From assembly GCF_028598805.1 (NCBI RefSeq), contig NZ_JAQRFI010000002.1, positions 124,001-188,000 of the forward strand: a DNA stretch of 64,000 bases, read 5' to 3'. The notes beneath the pieces were generated by a model, which was given only the letters and a program-made list of their open reading frames with translations, was not told where the DNA came from and made no database searches. The stretch is from Xenorhabdus yunnanensis (GTDB lineage: Bacteria; Pseudomonadota; Gammaproteobacteria; Enterobacterales; Enterobacteriaceae). The translations under genes were made by a program, and so were the position numbers. This document shows, one piece after another, positions 54,641 to 62,626 of the stretch (positions are counted from its first letter, which is position 1; the number at the start of each line of letters is the position of its first letter).

Positions 54641-54670
54641 TGTTATTTTTTGTTATTTTTTGTTATTTTT
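54641..54670. repeat. TGTTATTTTT tandem repeat upstream of the antiporter gene
   Basis: Three exact copies of a 10-bp unit, flanked by partial copies (CCTTATTTTT and TATTTT), lie 21 nt upstream of the antiporter ATG, in its 5' leader or promoter. Copy-number changes would alter the spacing of promoter or leader elements. Confidence 0.85.
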
Positions 54671-54684
54671 TATTTTAAATAAAT

Positions 54685-55060
54685 TTATTCTAATGCTTGT
54701 TCAAGATCAGCTAATAAATCACGAATATCTTCAATACCTACTGATAAACGTAATACAGTATCATAAATACCAACCTCTTCACGCTCTTCTTTTGTCATTG
54801 AGCCATGTGACATAGTTGCAGAATGGTTAACCATACTTTCTACACTACCGAGAGATTCCGCTAAAACAAAATAGCGTAATTTGCTTAAAAATCTCTTTGT
54901 GTCCTCCAGTTCGCCTTTTAATTTAATCGTGACGACGGCACCACCACCTGCACGCATTTGCTGCTGGTAAATGAAATCAGGGTGGGAGGGTAGGTAAGCC
55001 GGGATAATAGACCTGTTCAATGTTTGGATGAGATTCCAGAAGTGCATGGTGTCGCGTCAT
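54685..55060 (-). pseudogene. fragment of a cystathionine synthase/lyase-family gene
   Basis: Similarity is to the C-terminal third of cystathionine gamma-synthase/lyase: GGGAVVTIKLKGELEDTKRFL, LAESLGSVESMVNHSATMSHGS, LRLSVGIEDIRDLLADLEQAL. Just upstream the same family continues in another frame (ESHPNIEQVYYPGLP), so there is a frameshift near the PGLPSHP motif. The PLP-lysine domain is missing. Lies next to the NhaC and dcyD genes, implying a former sulfur-amino-acid operon. Confidence 0.85.
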
Positions 55061-55109
55061 AGATAAAGACATTTGACATCAACAGCGCAGGCTTGAGTTC
55101 TGGTGGAGT

Positions 55110-55964
55110 TTACTCTTGATGAAGCGATTTCCTGGCTTCTGAAATTAACGTACTGGTAAGCGTGTTCAGCAGTCCTGATTGTGCGGACCAGTAATGCCAA
55201 TATAGTGCAATATCGGTAAAGCGCCCTGGCAGCAAGTCAACCAGTTCATTACGTTCAATCAGGTCTTTGGTCTGAAAATCTGGAATCATTCCATAACCGA
55301 CTCCCAATTTAACAGCTTTGTAAAAAGCATCTGTGCCTGGTATGTAGTGGCAAATGCAGGACTCCTGCTGTATGAGAAAATGTTCAGCAAGAAAATTCTG
55401 TTGAAGTAGATCTTTTTTATTGAAGATCAATAGAGGTGCTTTGGTCAGAGCGCTTCTTTTGACACCATCTTTAAACCATTTCCTCACGAATGTTCTGGAT
55501 GCGAGCAATCGATACCTTATTGAACCGAGCTTTACGGAAGAGCAGCCTTTTATGGCGCTACTTCTGGATGACAAAGCACCTAAAGCATTGCCGGATTCCA
55601 ACGGCATGTGGGTGAAATCTTGATCGTCGACAATTATTTCGATTTTTACTCTTTCATTCGAAAGGTAACAGGAAATAGCAGGCAGCAGCCAACCAGCAAG
55701 GGAATCGTTGTTGACTGATATAGTAAAACTAGCCCACTTGTTACCATAGAAATGGGTTTTGAAATCCTCATTCAGGGCATGAAGTTTTGTCAAATATTGG
55801 ACAAGCTTAAAGCCTTCGGATGTATATGTGCAAGGATGCTCGCGCCTTACAATAGGGACACCTACTTCTGCCTCCAAGGATTTGATCCGCTGAGATATTG
55901 CAGATGGAGTAATATTGAGTTTTTTGGCTGCCTGCTCGAAACTTCCTGTCTCTATGATAGCCAT
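55110..55964 (-). CDS. LysR-type regulator of the ArgP/LysG group, with a homopolymer at its 5' end
   Basis: A 284-residue LysR protein resembling ArgP (IciA)/LysG, which sense lysine or arginine and activate exporters. The helix-turn-helix reads IIETGSFEQAAKKLNITPSAISQRIKSLE. Effector-domain matches include DSLAGWLLPAI, KDGVKRSALTKAPLL and the C-terminal TDIALYWHYW. The expected N-terminus (MFDKKK-TDALMAIIETGSF) exists upstream from 55993 but is out of frame because of nine A (55976-55984); the in-frame start is then the ATG at 55964. Divergent from the argG-like gene 440 bp away, the usual LysR layout. It could control the ArgG-formyltransferase-ArgH-LysE locus. Confidence 0.85.
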   Translation of the reverse strand: MAIIETGSFEQAAKKLNITPSAISQRIKSLEAEVGVPIVRREHPCTYTSEGFKLVQYLTKLHALNEDFKTHFYGNKWASFTISVNNDSLAGWLLPAISCYLSNERVKIEIIVDDQDFTHMPLESGNALGALSSRSSAIKGCSSVKLGSIRYRLLASRTFVRKWFKDGVKRSALTKAPLLIFNKKDLLQQNFLAEHFLIQQESCICHYIPGTDAFYKAVKLGVGYGMIPDFQTKDLIERNELVDLLPGRFTDIALYWHYWSAQSGLLNTLTSTLISEARKSLHQE

Positions 55965-55975
55965 TAGTGCATCTG

Positions 55976-55984
55976 TTTTTTTTT
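55976..55984 (-). repeat. nine-A homopolymer at the start of the LysR gene
   Basis: A run of nine A on the minus strand separates the upstream ATG (MFD) from the in-frame LysR body. Seven or ten A would put MFDKKK-like residues in frame with MAIIETGSF. Confidence 0.8.
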
Positions 55985-55993
55985 ATCGAACAT

Positions 55994-56403
55994 TATGATT
56001 TTAAAAAAGATTTTAACACTAATATTGTATACCCTATGTCTCACAGGTGAGTCAATCATGAGTTCTTCTGGACATGTAATATAATATATTGATCTCTTCC
56101 TTAAATTAACATCAAATTGCCCGATACCCGCCTATTGTTCAGACTTTTATCCCAAAGACTGCTGTTGAAGTCATTGATAAACAGGGTGAATCTCTGATTT
56201 ATCCTGATATGAGTTTGGTAGAAACCAAAAACAGTGAACTTCCGGTTTACATTGGTGCTGTTTGTGAAAAGAAGCAAGAATCGATCCTCAGAGACGCTGA
56301 TTTAAAAATTTTCATCAGAGTTTAATTTTCCTTAATAAAGTGTACTTCTAGATTTTACAGACATATTTTTATCGTCACCGATTCAGAAAGAAAGGGTGAT
56401 GAA
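55994..56403. other. spacer between the LysR gene and argG-like gene, with a coding remnant
   Basis: About 410 bp. The segment 56110-56325 keeps a 71-codon open frame without ATG at its start (containing PKTAVEVIDKQGESLIYPDM and ending LKIFIRV) which looks like the leftover of a lost gene I cannot identify. The rest must hold the divergent promoters; AAAGGG precedes the argG-like ATG. Confidence 0.5.
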
Positions 56404-57636
56404 ATGAATATTAATCATATTCAGGGGAAAAAAATTGCATTTGCTGCTTCTGGAGGACTGGATAGTTGCACCATCACACATTGGTTATCGGGGAAGGGCG
56501 TCGAAGTTATCTGTTTTACAGCGGATCTTGGTCAGCCTGACGAGGCAAATTTTGACGAAATAAAAGAACGAATGCTGAAGTCCGGTGCGTCGGAATTTGT
56601 CGCAGTAGATCTCAAAAATGAAATGGCTGAAATGGGACTGGCAGTCGTTCAGGCCAATGCAAAATATGAGGGAAACTATTGGAATCTGACTGGTGCTGCT
56701 CGCCAGGTCATCATGAAAGGGTTATTGCCTAAAATCAAAGAGCACGGCATCACTACCTTTAGTCATGGTGCTACAGGCCGTGGTAATGACCAAGTTAGAT
56801 TCCAGATCATTGGTGCCATGCTTGACCCGGCTCTTGAGTTTTACGCCGCTTGGCGTGATCAGGAATTCCTGAATGAATTTAAGGGACGCAAGGAAATGTT
56901 GGCATATTGCGATAGCCATAACATTCCGATCAAGGCTTCAGCAGACAAACCTTATTCCACTGATGCGAACTTGCTGGGCCTCACACATGAAGGTGGTTTG
57001 CTCGAACATCTTGAAACGCGAATGAAATTTGTTGAGCCAGGAATTGGTCAGTGGCCAGAACACGCCGAGTCTATCCCCGAACAGTTTTCCATTACTTTCA
57101 ATAATGGCAGGCCCACTCATGTCAATGGACAGAAAATGAGTCTGGTCGATATTTTTGAATACTTCAACCTCAACGGAGGAAGGCACGGGATTGGTATTGC
57201 TGAAAACCTTGTCGAGAACCGATTCGTAGGTGTGAAATCACGAGGTGTCTATGAGTCACCTGCCATGGTGATCCTTTCCTATACCTATCAGCAGTTGCTC
57301 CAGCAGATTCTGGACAGAAGAGCTGTTCAGTTTTATCAAAACACTGGCACTTACTTGGGCGGTCAGTTGTACCAAGGGTATTGGCTCGACCTCGGCTCTC
57401 GAATGGCGCGGAAAGCGGTGGATGAACTCACCAGCTTAGTCAGTGGGGACGTGATCTTTGAAGCATACCGAGGAAATCTCAGTTACATCTCCAGTAAGAA
57501 TGTTAAGCATGGGCTTTATACCAACGAAGGCTCAATGGAAGCGGAAGGGCAATTTGATCACAAGGACTCTGAAGGGCTTCTCAACATTCTGACAATATCT
57601 GCCCGCACTGCTTCTCTATCAGGGCAAATTAAGTAG
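56404..57636 (+). CDS. argininosuccinate synthase-family protein (accessory ArgG homologue)
   Basis: A 410-residue ArgG-family enzyme: ATP-activation of a ureido or amide carbonyl and attack by aspartate. The N-terminal ATP loop is AASGGLDSCTITHW (canonical SGGLDTS), then ADLGQPDEANFD, SHGATGRGNDQVRF, STDANLLGLTHEGG, and GGRHGIGIAENLVENRFVGVKSRGVYESP. It is shorter and clearly different from the 447-residue enterobacterial ArgG. It is coupled to a formyltransferase and an argH-like gene and is not in an argCB context, so a specialised substrate is plausible. Base composition appears less AT-rich than the flanking island DNA. Confidence 0.88.
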   Translation: MNINHIQGKKIAFAASGGLDSCTITHWLSGKGVEVICFTADLGQPDEANFDEIKERMLKSGASEFVAVDLKNEMAEMGLAVVQANAKYEGNYWNLTGAARQVIMKGLLPKIKEHGITTFSHGATGRGNDQVRFQIIGAMLDPALEFYAAWRDQEFLNEFKGRKEMLAYCDSHNIPIKASADKPYSTDANLLGLTHEGGLLEHLETRMKFVEPGIGQWPEHAESIPEQFSITFNNGRPTHVNGQKMSLVDIFEYFNLNGGRHGIGIAENLVENRFVGVKSRGVYESPAMVILSYTYQQLLQQILDRRAVQFYQNTGTYLGGQLYQGYWLDLGSRMARKAVDELTSLVSGDVIFEAYRGNLSYISSKNVKHGLYTNEGSMEAEGQFDHKDSEGLLNILTISARTASLSGQIK

Positions 57637-57674
57637 CTGTATATATTAAATAACTACACATGGAGGATACATAA

Positions 57675-58253
57675 GTGAGCAGCGATGAAGTCTTGTTCAT
57701 TGGTGATAATTCTGTGTGGTCGCGGCTTGCGGTTAGTTACTTGAAAGATTGTAACTTCAATGTCACTTCTGTTTTTTGGGATTATGGTACAGACGACTCG
57801 CAAGCCAGAGCCATTGTTCAGCAGTGGGAGGGGGACTGGATATTGTCATTCAAATCCGATTTCATATTGGATTCTGATGTAATCACTAAAGCTAGAAAGG
57901 GATCTATAAACTTCCATCCCGCTCCGGTTAGGTACAGAGGAATTGGTGGTTACCAATATGCGATAGACAATAAAGATACCAATTTCGGTGTTACCTGCCA
58001 CTACATTGATAGCCAGATAGATCACGGAAAGATTATAAAGGTTATCGAGTTCGGAATCATATCGGGCGAGACTCCAGAATCGCTGATGAGCCGAACAGCC
58101 GCTTATGCACTTAGCTTGTTTCATGAAATTTCAGCACGGATAAGGAATGCTCAAGAGATACCTCATGTAAATACCCAATGGCTCAGCAAACTTTATACAA
58201 GAGCACAGCTTTCCACTTATCTGTCATGCCGTAAAAAACGATCAACAGCATAG
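57675..58253 (+). CDS. small N10-formyltetrahydrofolate-dependent formyltransferase
   Basis: A 192-residue protein of the formyltransferase fold (as in Fmt, PurN, PvdF). The catalytic motif SINFHPAPVRYRGIGGY contains the Asn and His (NxH) and HPAPxRxRG, and the catalytic Asp is in HYIDSQIDHGKI. The N-terminal part is short and the C-terminal tRNA-binding domain of Fmt is absent, so methionyl-tRNA is an unlikely substrate; a free amine or amino acid is more likely. The start is a GTG preceded by GGAGG 8 nt upstream. It lies 38 nt after the argG-like gene and 9 nt before the argH-like gene. Confidence 0.82.
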   Translation: MSSDEVLFIGDNSVWSRLAVSYLKDCNFNVTSVFWDYGTDDSQARAIVQQWEGDWILSFKSDFILDSDVITKARKGSINFHPAPVRYRGIGGYQYAIDNKDTNFGVTCHYIDSQIDHGKIIKVIEFGIISGETPESLMSRTAAYALSLFHEISARIRNAQEIPHVNTQWLSKLYTRAQLSTYLSCRKKRSTA

Positions 58254-58262
58254 GAAACTGTT

Positions 58263-59738
58263 ATGCCAACTAAACTTTGGGCGGGTGTATTCAACAAAGA
58301 TGTCGATGCCGAAGTGCTCGACTATACGGAAACCACAAAAATAGATGCCAGACTTGTCCATTATGATATATGGGGGAGTATGGCGCACCTGATCATGTTG
58401 CATGAACAGGGAATTGTCGCTCATGATGCGGCATCGGCTATTGCCAGTTCTCTCCTTGAACTGCATCATGAAAATGAACAGAATCCGCTCGAACTGAATC
58501 CGCAATACGAAGATGTTCATCTGAATATCGAAACATTGATCACTCAGAAAATCGGCTCCGAATTTGGTGGTCGGTTGCACACGGCTCGCTCAAGGAACGA
58601 TCAAGTTGTTACTGATACACGTATGTATTGCCGCGAAGAGATCCTCAATATTGCAGAAACACTCGTTTTATTTATTGACGATCTCCTGCAACTTTCCGAT
58701 GAAACAAATGGTAAGTTAGCGGTGGGTTACACTCATCTCCAGCCAGCTCAACCGATCAACTTAGCCTTCTGGTACAGCGCTTATGCGAGCATGTTTTTGC
58801 GTGACGTTGAAAGACTGAGAGACTCGTTCCGTTATACGAATGTCAATGTCTTGGGCGCTTGTGCCTTGGCTGGAACTTCTTTCAATATAAACAGAGAGTT
58901 AACAACGCAGTTGCTGGGTTTCGACAGCATTCTTTACCACAGTCTGGATGCAACCAGTTCGCGAGATTTCGTGAGTCATGCAATTTCATCTTTCGCGATT
59001 ATCATGAGTAACCTCTCACGTCTTGCAGAGGAAGTCGTCGTTTGGAGTAGCCATGAGTTCGGGCTGCTGACGGTGGATGATGCATTCGCTACCGGTAGTT
59101 CAATCATGCCGCAGAAAAAGAATCCAGTGGTCGGTGAATTGGTTAAAGGAAAAGTCGGTCGCGTTTATGGTGCACTAATGCAGATCTTGACTATCAACAA
59201 AGGCATTACGCTTGGCTACAACTGTGACCTACAGGAAGACAAACCCATGCTATGGGACGCCATTGATACCGTCAAATCGTCTGTCAGAATTAGTCATCGG
59301 CAGATGACTACATCGATCTATCAATCTGAGCGGGCAACCGAGCTGTGTTGGAAAAATTTCTCTACGGTTACGGAACTGGCGAACATGCTTGTTACTAATA
59401 AGAACATTCCCTTCAGAGACGCGCACAAGATAAGTGGTACGTTAGTTCGTAAGTTAGCAGAAATCCAGTCCGATCTACGGAATTTCGACTATATTCAAAA
59501 ATACTTGGCTGAAAACTCGATAACTTTGAGTCTTTCTGAAATACGTGAATGTGTGTCGCCAGACAAGGTAATCAGCCGTCAGTCAAGTAGTGGTGGAACC
59601 TCACCCAAGGCTGTCAGCGACATGATTACTGATATGCGTAACAGCTTATCACAGCACAAACTCTGGATTGATGAATCAAGGCAAAAACTCAAACTCGCTT
59701 TGGGTACGGTAAGGTCAAGGCTTCAAAAACTCTCGTGA
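58263..59738 (+). CDS. argininosuccinate lyase-family protein (accessory ArgH homologue)
   Basis: A 491-residue fumarase/aspartase-superfamily lyase. It retains the key regions: HTARSRNDQVVTDTR, the catalytic-His segment GYTHLQPAQP, ACALAGTSF, and the mobile Ser loop SSIMPQKKNP with TNVLGAC-type spacing. It is longer than the 457-residue enterobacterial ArgH and differs over much of its length, with an extra C-terminal region (about 455-491). It would release fumarate from an argininosuccinate-like adduct. An intact Ser and His suggest activity. Part of the putative operon ahead of the LysE exporter. Confidence 0.87.
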   Translation: MPTKLWAGVFNKDVDAEVLDYTETTKIDARLVHYDIWGSMAHLIMLHEQGIVAHDAASAIASSLLELHHENEQNPLELNPQYEDVHLNIETLITQKIGSEFGGRLHTARSRNDQVVTDTRMYCREEILNIAETLVLFIDDLLQLSDETNGKLAVGYTHLQPAQPINLAFWYSAYASMFLRDVERLRDSFRYTNVNVLGACALAGTSFNINRELTTQLLGFDSILYHSLDATSSRDFVSHAISSFAIIMSNLSRLAEEVVVWSSHEFGLLTVDDAFATGSSIMPQKKNPVVGELVKGKVGRVYGALMQILTINKGITLGYNCDLQEDKPMLWDAIDTVKSSVRISHRQMTTSIYQSERATELCWKNFSTVTELANMLVTNKNIPFRDAHKISGTLVRKLAEIQSDLRNFDYIQKYLAENSITLSLSEIRECVSPDKVISRQSSSGGTSPKAVSDMITDMRNSLSQHKLWIDESRQKLKLALGTVRSRLQKLS

Positions 59739-59827
59739 TTCGAATATCTGTCCCGATTCGGCTAATGTGCTTGCTTGATTGGACATAGGCTTGATGACAA
59801 GGAGTGTTTTATTGGTTCATACAGGGA

Positions 59828-59956
59828 ACTGAGTATCTGAACGATTATCACCTGAAGGTCATCACAGACCTCTGTTTTAATTTACAGCAGGTTTGTGGTG
59901 GCAGCTTTATCATCGGCTGTTCAGAAATCCCTTCCGGTGCGATTCATTATATTTAA
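59828..59956 (+). pseudogene. possible remnant of an amino-acid racemase gene
   Basis: A 42-codon frame (LNDYHLKVITDLCFNLQQVC... GSFIIGCSEIPSGAI) ends with a pattern like the VILGCTEIPL segment of aspartate/glutamate racemases. The match is short and from memory, so confidence is low. It lies between the argH-like gene and the exporter. Confidence 0.25.
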
Positions 59957-59984
59957 TAACATATTTAATAAGATATTTAATAAT
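59949..59984 (+). repeat. three 12-bp tandem repeats directly before the LysE start codon
   Basis: ATATTTAATAAC, ATATTTAATAAG and ATATTTAATAAT abut the ATG at 59985. There is no good Shine-Dalgarno in this stretch, so translation initiation may be weak or structure-dependent. Confidence 0.9.
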
Positions 59985-60626
59985 ATGACTATCTTCCCTG
60001 ATGTTTTAATTAGTTCTTTTTTAATAGGCCTCGGCCTGATCATTGCTATTGGCGCACAAAACATCTTTATAATAAAGATTGGGTTGCAAAAGAAGAATGT
60101 GTTTCTTGCTGCAACCACCGCAGCCACGTGTGATACGTTATTGATAGCACTTGGTACTGTTTTCATGAGTAGCTTGGTACAGCTAGTGCCGATGGCCTTA
60201 TCGATCGCAAAATGGGCAGGCATTGCGTTCCTGTTATTTTACAGCTTTAGCTCCTTATTCAATGCATTAAGAACGCATCCGAAAGGCTGGAGTGTTCATG
60301 AAGGTCATGCTGATTCTGTATCAAAATTGAGTAAGGGAGTACTGATCCCCACTCTGGCATTTTCTTTATTGAACCCACACGTTTATTTAGACACTTTTCT
60401 GATCTTGGGAAATTTAGGTTCCCGACTTTCTCCGGCTGCACAACTAAGTTTTATTCTTGGGGCAGGTTCAGCCTCTTATTTCTGGTTCTATCTGACAGGA
60501 TTCGCCTCAAAATTATCTTCGCGGCTCTTCCAGAAGGAAATAACCGTACGAATCTTTGATTTTTTTGTTGCCCTTGCAATGCTTCTGATCGCATATGGAA
60601 TATATAATGTTCAACCTCCGCAATAA
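59985..60626 (+). CDS. LysE/ArgO-family amino-acid exporter
   Basis: A 213-residue six-segment membrane exporter for basic or related amino acids. The LysE signature GAQNIFIIKIGLQ follows the first membrane segment, SLLNPHVYLDTFLILGNLG is the conserved ArgO/LysE stretch near residue 133, and the C-terminus has a final hydrophobic helix. The ATG at 59985 is chosen because it gives the family start; the frame extends upstream through the tandem repeats. Exporters of this type are activated by ArgP/LysG, and a LysR gene of that group is at 55.1-56.0 kb. Confidence 0.88.
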   Translation: MTIFPDVLISSFLIGLGLIIAIGAQNIFIIKIGLQKKNVFLAATTAATCDTLLIALGTVFMSSLVQLVPMALSIAKWAGIAFLLFYSFSSLFNALRTHPKGWSVHEGHADSVSKLSKGVLIPTLAFSLLNPHVYLDTFLILGNLGSRLSPAAQLSFILGAGSASYFWFYLTGFASKLSSRLFQKEITVRIFDFFVALAMLLIAYGIYNVQPPQ

Positions 60627-60822
60627 CCCTTGTTAGATTCTTGCCTGCTAACATGTATTTCTGAGAGCAAAAAATATCACATTAATAGTCGATAACTACA
60701 TCATTCATTACGAAAGGATGGGGAGCGGTCACATAACCGACTTATTCCCCATTCGAGAAATTATAGTTAGCCTTTAATGAAACGATTATGCGTAATTATT
60801 GTTTCTGTTATATGTGGCAGAA

Positions 60823-61836
60823 TTACAAATCCAGATTTTCCACCAGCGTAGCCACCATCACCGCCTTAATGGTATGCATTCGGTTTTCGGCCTGATCAAA
60901 TACAATACTATGTTTTGATTCAAATACTTCATTAGTGACTTCCAGCCCACCATACAGACCAAAATCTTCCGCCAGTTGCTTACCGAGCGTCGTTTCTTCA
61001 TCGTGAAAAGCAGGCAGACAATGCAAGAATTTTACTTCTGGATTTCCCGTCAGTTTCACAACATCCATATTGACCTGATAGGGTTTCAGCAAGGCAATCC
61101 GCTCTTGCCAGACCGACTTCGGTTCTCCCATTGATACCCAAACATCGGTATATAAAAAATCAGCCTCTTTTACACCTTGTGTAATATCTTCTGTCAGAGT
61201 GATCTGACCGCCAGTTTTCTCTGCCTGTTTTTGGCATTCTGCAACTAAGCTTTCATCAGGCCAGCACGCTTTTGGCGCGATCAAGCGGAGATCCATACCC
61301 GTCAATGCAGCAGCTTCCAGCATTGTATTGCCCATGTTATTGCGTGCATCGCCCAAATAGGCAAATTTGATCTCAGACAGCGGTTTTGGACTGTGTTCCT
61401 GCATCGTCAGTAAATCAGCCAAAAGTTGGGTTGGGTGGAATTCATCAGTCAGGCCATTCCACACCGGAACGCCAGCGTGTTGCGCCAGTGTTTCGACAAT
61501 TTGCTGACCATACCCACGGTATTGGATGCCATCATACAAACGTCCAAGTACCCGTGCGGTGTCCTTGATGGATTCTTTATACCCGATCTGATTGCCATTT
61601 GAGCCTAAATAGGTAACGTTGGCACCTTGATCATAGGCTGCGACTTCAAATGCACAGCGTGTTCGGGTAGAGTCTTTTTCAAAGATCAGGACAATATTTT
61701 TCCCTGTGAGTAAGGGAGACTCGGAACCTGATTTTTTATTCGCTTTTAATTCATGAGCCAGAGCTAAAAGAGTATTAATTTCTATTGGAGTGATATCCAG
61801 TAATCTTAGGAACGATCGCTTAAAAAAAGGGTTCAT
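60823..61836 (-). CDS. argI: ornithine carbamoyltransferase
   Basis: ArgI makes citrulline from ornithine and carbamoyl phosphate. The 337-residue product has STRTRCAFE, the HPTQLLADL motif, the ornithine-binding DVWVSMGEP and the catalytic HCLPAFHD. It is followed, as in E. coli, by rraB and yjgM on the other side of the divergent promoter. An ARG box lies immediately upstream. It supplies no product to the accessory ArgG but shares its substrate pool (ornithine, citrulline). Confidence 0.97.
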   Translation of the reverse strand: MNPFFKRSFLRLLDITPIEINTLLALAHELKANKKSGSESPLLTGKNIVLIFEKDSTRTRCAFEVAAYDQGANVTYLGSNGNQIGYKESIKDTARVLGRLYDGIQYRGYGQQIVETLAQHAGVPVWNGLTDEFHPTQLLADLLTMQEHSPKPLSEIKFAYLGDARNNMGNTMLEAAALTGMDLRLIAPKACWPDESLVAECQKQAEKTGGQITLTEDITQGVKEADFLYTDVWVSMGEPKSVWQERIALLKPYQVNMDVVKLTGNPEVKFLHCLPAFHDEETTLGKQLAEDFGLYGGLEVTNEVFESKHSIVFDQAENRMHTIKAVMVATLVENLDL

Positions 61837-61861
61837 TATGCATTGTCTCCATCAGTGCAAT

Positions 61862-61900
61862 ATTGAATTTATATTCACTATATATCGATAAAAAATTCAA
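61862..61900 (-). promoter_or_regulatory. ARG box(es) for ArgR upstream of argI
   Basis: ATTGAATTTATATTCACT (61862-61879) matches the 18-bp ARG-box consensus WNTGAATWWWWATTCANW at every position. A second, weaker box ends in ATTCA at 61895-61899, 22 bp further on. ArgR repression of argI is expected. Confidence 0.85.
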
Positions 61901-62068
61901 TTACAAGCCCCGCGCTCGGTGTTTGTAAGAGTAAAGGTATTAAGACTGGTTATGAATCAGTCGCTTACGGTTTGCATTCCTCTTAAACAAAATTGGATAG
62001 ATATATCCTTTGCAAAGAAAAGATGGGAGAATGCAAAACAAGACAGCCAACTGACGGAGGGGATTGGC

Positions 62069-62494
62069 ATGGCAGACCCACATGCTTTAGAAGAACAACG
62101 TGAAGAAACCCGCTTGATCATCGAAGAATTATTGGAAGATGGCAGCGATCCTGAAGCGCTTTATATTATTGAACACCACTTTTCGGCAGAAGATTTTGAC
62201 CAACTGGAAAAAGCTGCTCTTGAAGCGTTTAAGTTAGGTTATGAAGTCACAGATGCAGAAGAGCTGGAAACAGAAGATCGTGTTGTTTTGATGTGTTGTG
62301 ATGTGATCAGCGAAAGCCGTTTGGAGGCTGAATTGATCAATGTACAGGTTGAACAGCTGATGAATCTGGCTGAAAAGATTGGTATAAATTACGACGGCTG
62401 GGGAACATACTTTGAAGATCCGAATGCGTCAGACGATGAAGACGACGAAGGTGATCTCTTTCCCCCAGAAGAAGATAAACCCAAACTTCATTAA
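62069..62494 (+). CDS. rraB: ribonuclease E inhibitor RraB
   Basis: RraB binds RNase E and modulates degradosome composition. The 141-residue product has [25 protein letters not shown] at the N-terminus, [26 protein letters not shown] and an acidic C-terminal tail (about 120-141). The frame is open to 61919, but the ATG at 62069 with GGAGG 8 nt upstream gives the family start [10 protein letters not shown]. Divergent from argI as in E. coli. Confidence 0.95.
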   Translation: MADPHALEEQREETRLIIEELLEDGSDPEALYIIEHHFSAEDFDQLEKAALEAFKLGYEVTDAEELETEDRVVLMCCDVISESRLEAELINVQVEQLMNLAEKIGINYDGWGTYFEDPNASDDEDDEGDLFPPEEDKPKLH

Positions 62495-62499
62495 AATTT

Positions 62500-62556
62500 T
62501 TTGAAGATAATGAAAGTCTTTGAAGATAATGAAAGTCTTTGAAGATAATGACAGCT
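62500..62556 (+). repeat. three 19-bp tandem repeats after rraB
   Basis: TTTGAAGATAATGAAAGTC occurs at 62500 and 62519 and with two changes at 62538. The array starts 5 nt after the rraB stop, so it lies in the 3' untranslated region. No known role. Confidence 0.9.
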
Positions 62557-62582
62557 TTTTTAAAATAGCGTCAAAGCCAAAT

Positions 62583-62603
62583 GCCCCACTTAATCCGTGG
62601 GGC
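62583..62603. terminator. hairpin between convergent rraB and yjgM
   Basis: Stem GCCCCAC/GTGGGGC with loop TTAATCC lies in the 130-bp space between the convergent ends. T-runs are poor on both strands, so it is a moderate candidate for a bidirectional terminator. Confidence 0.55.
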
Positions 62604-62626
62604 TGGTTTATTGATGATCATTAGCG

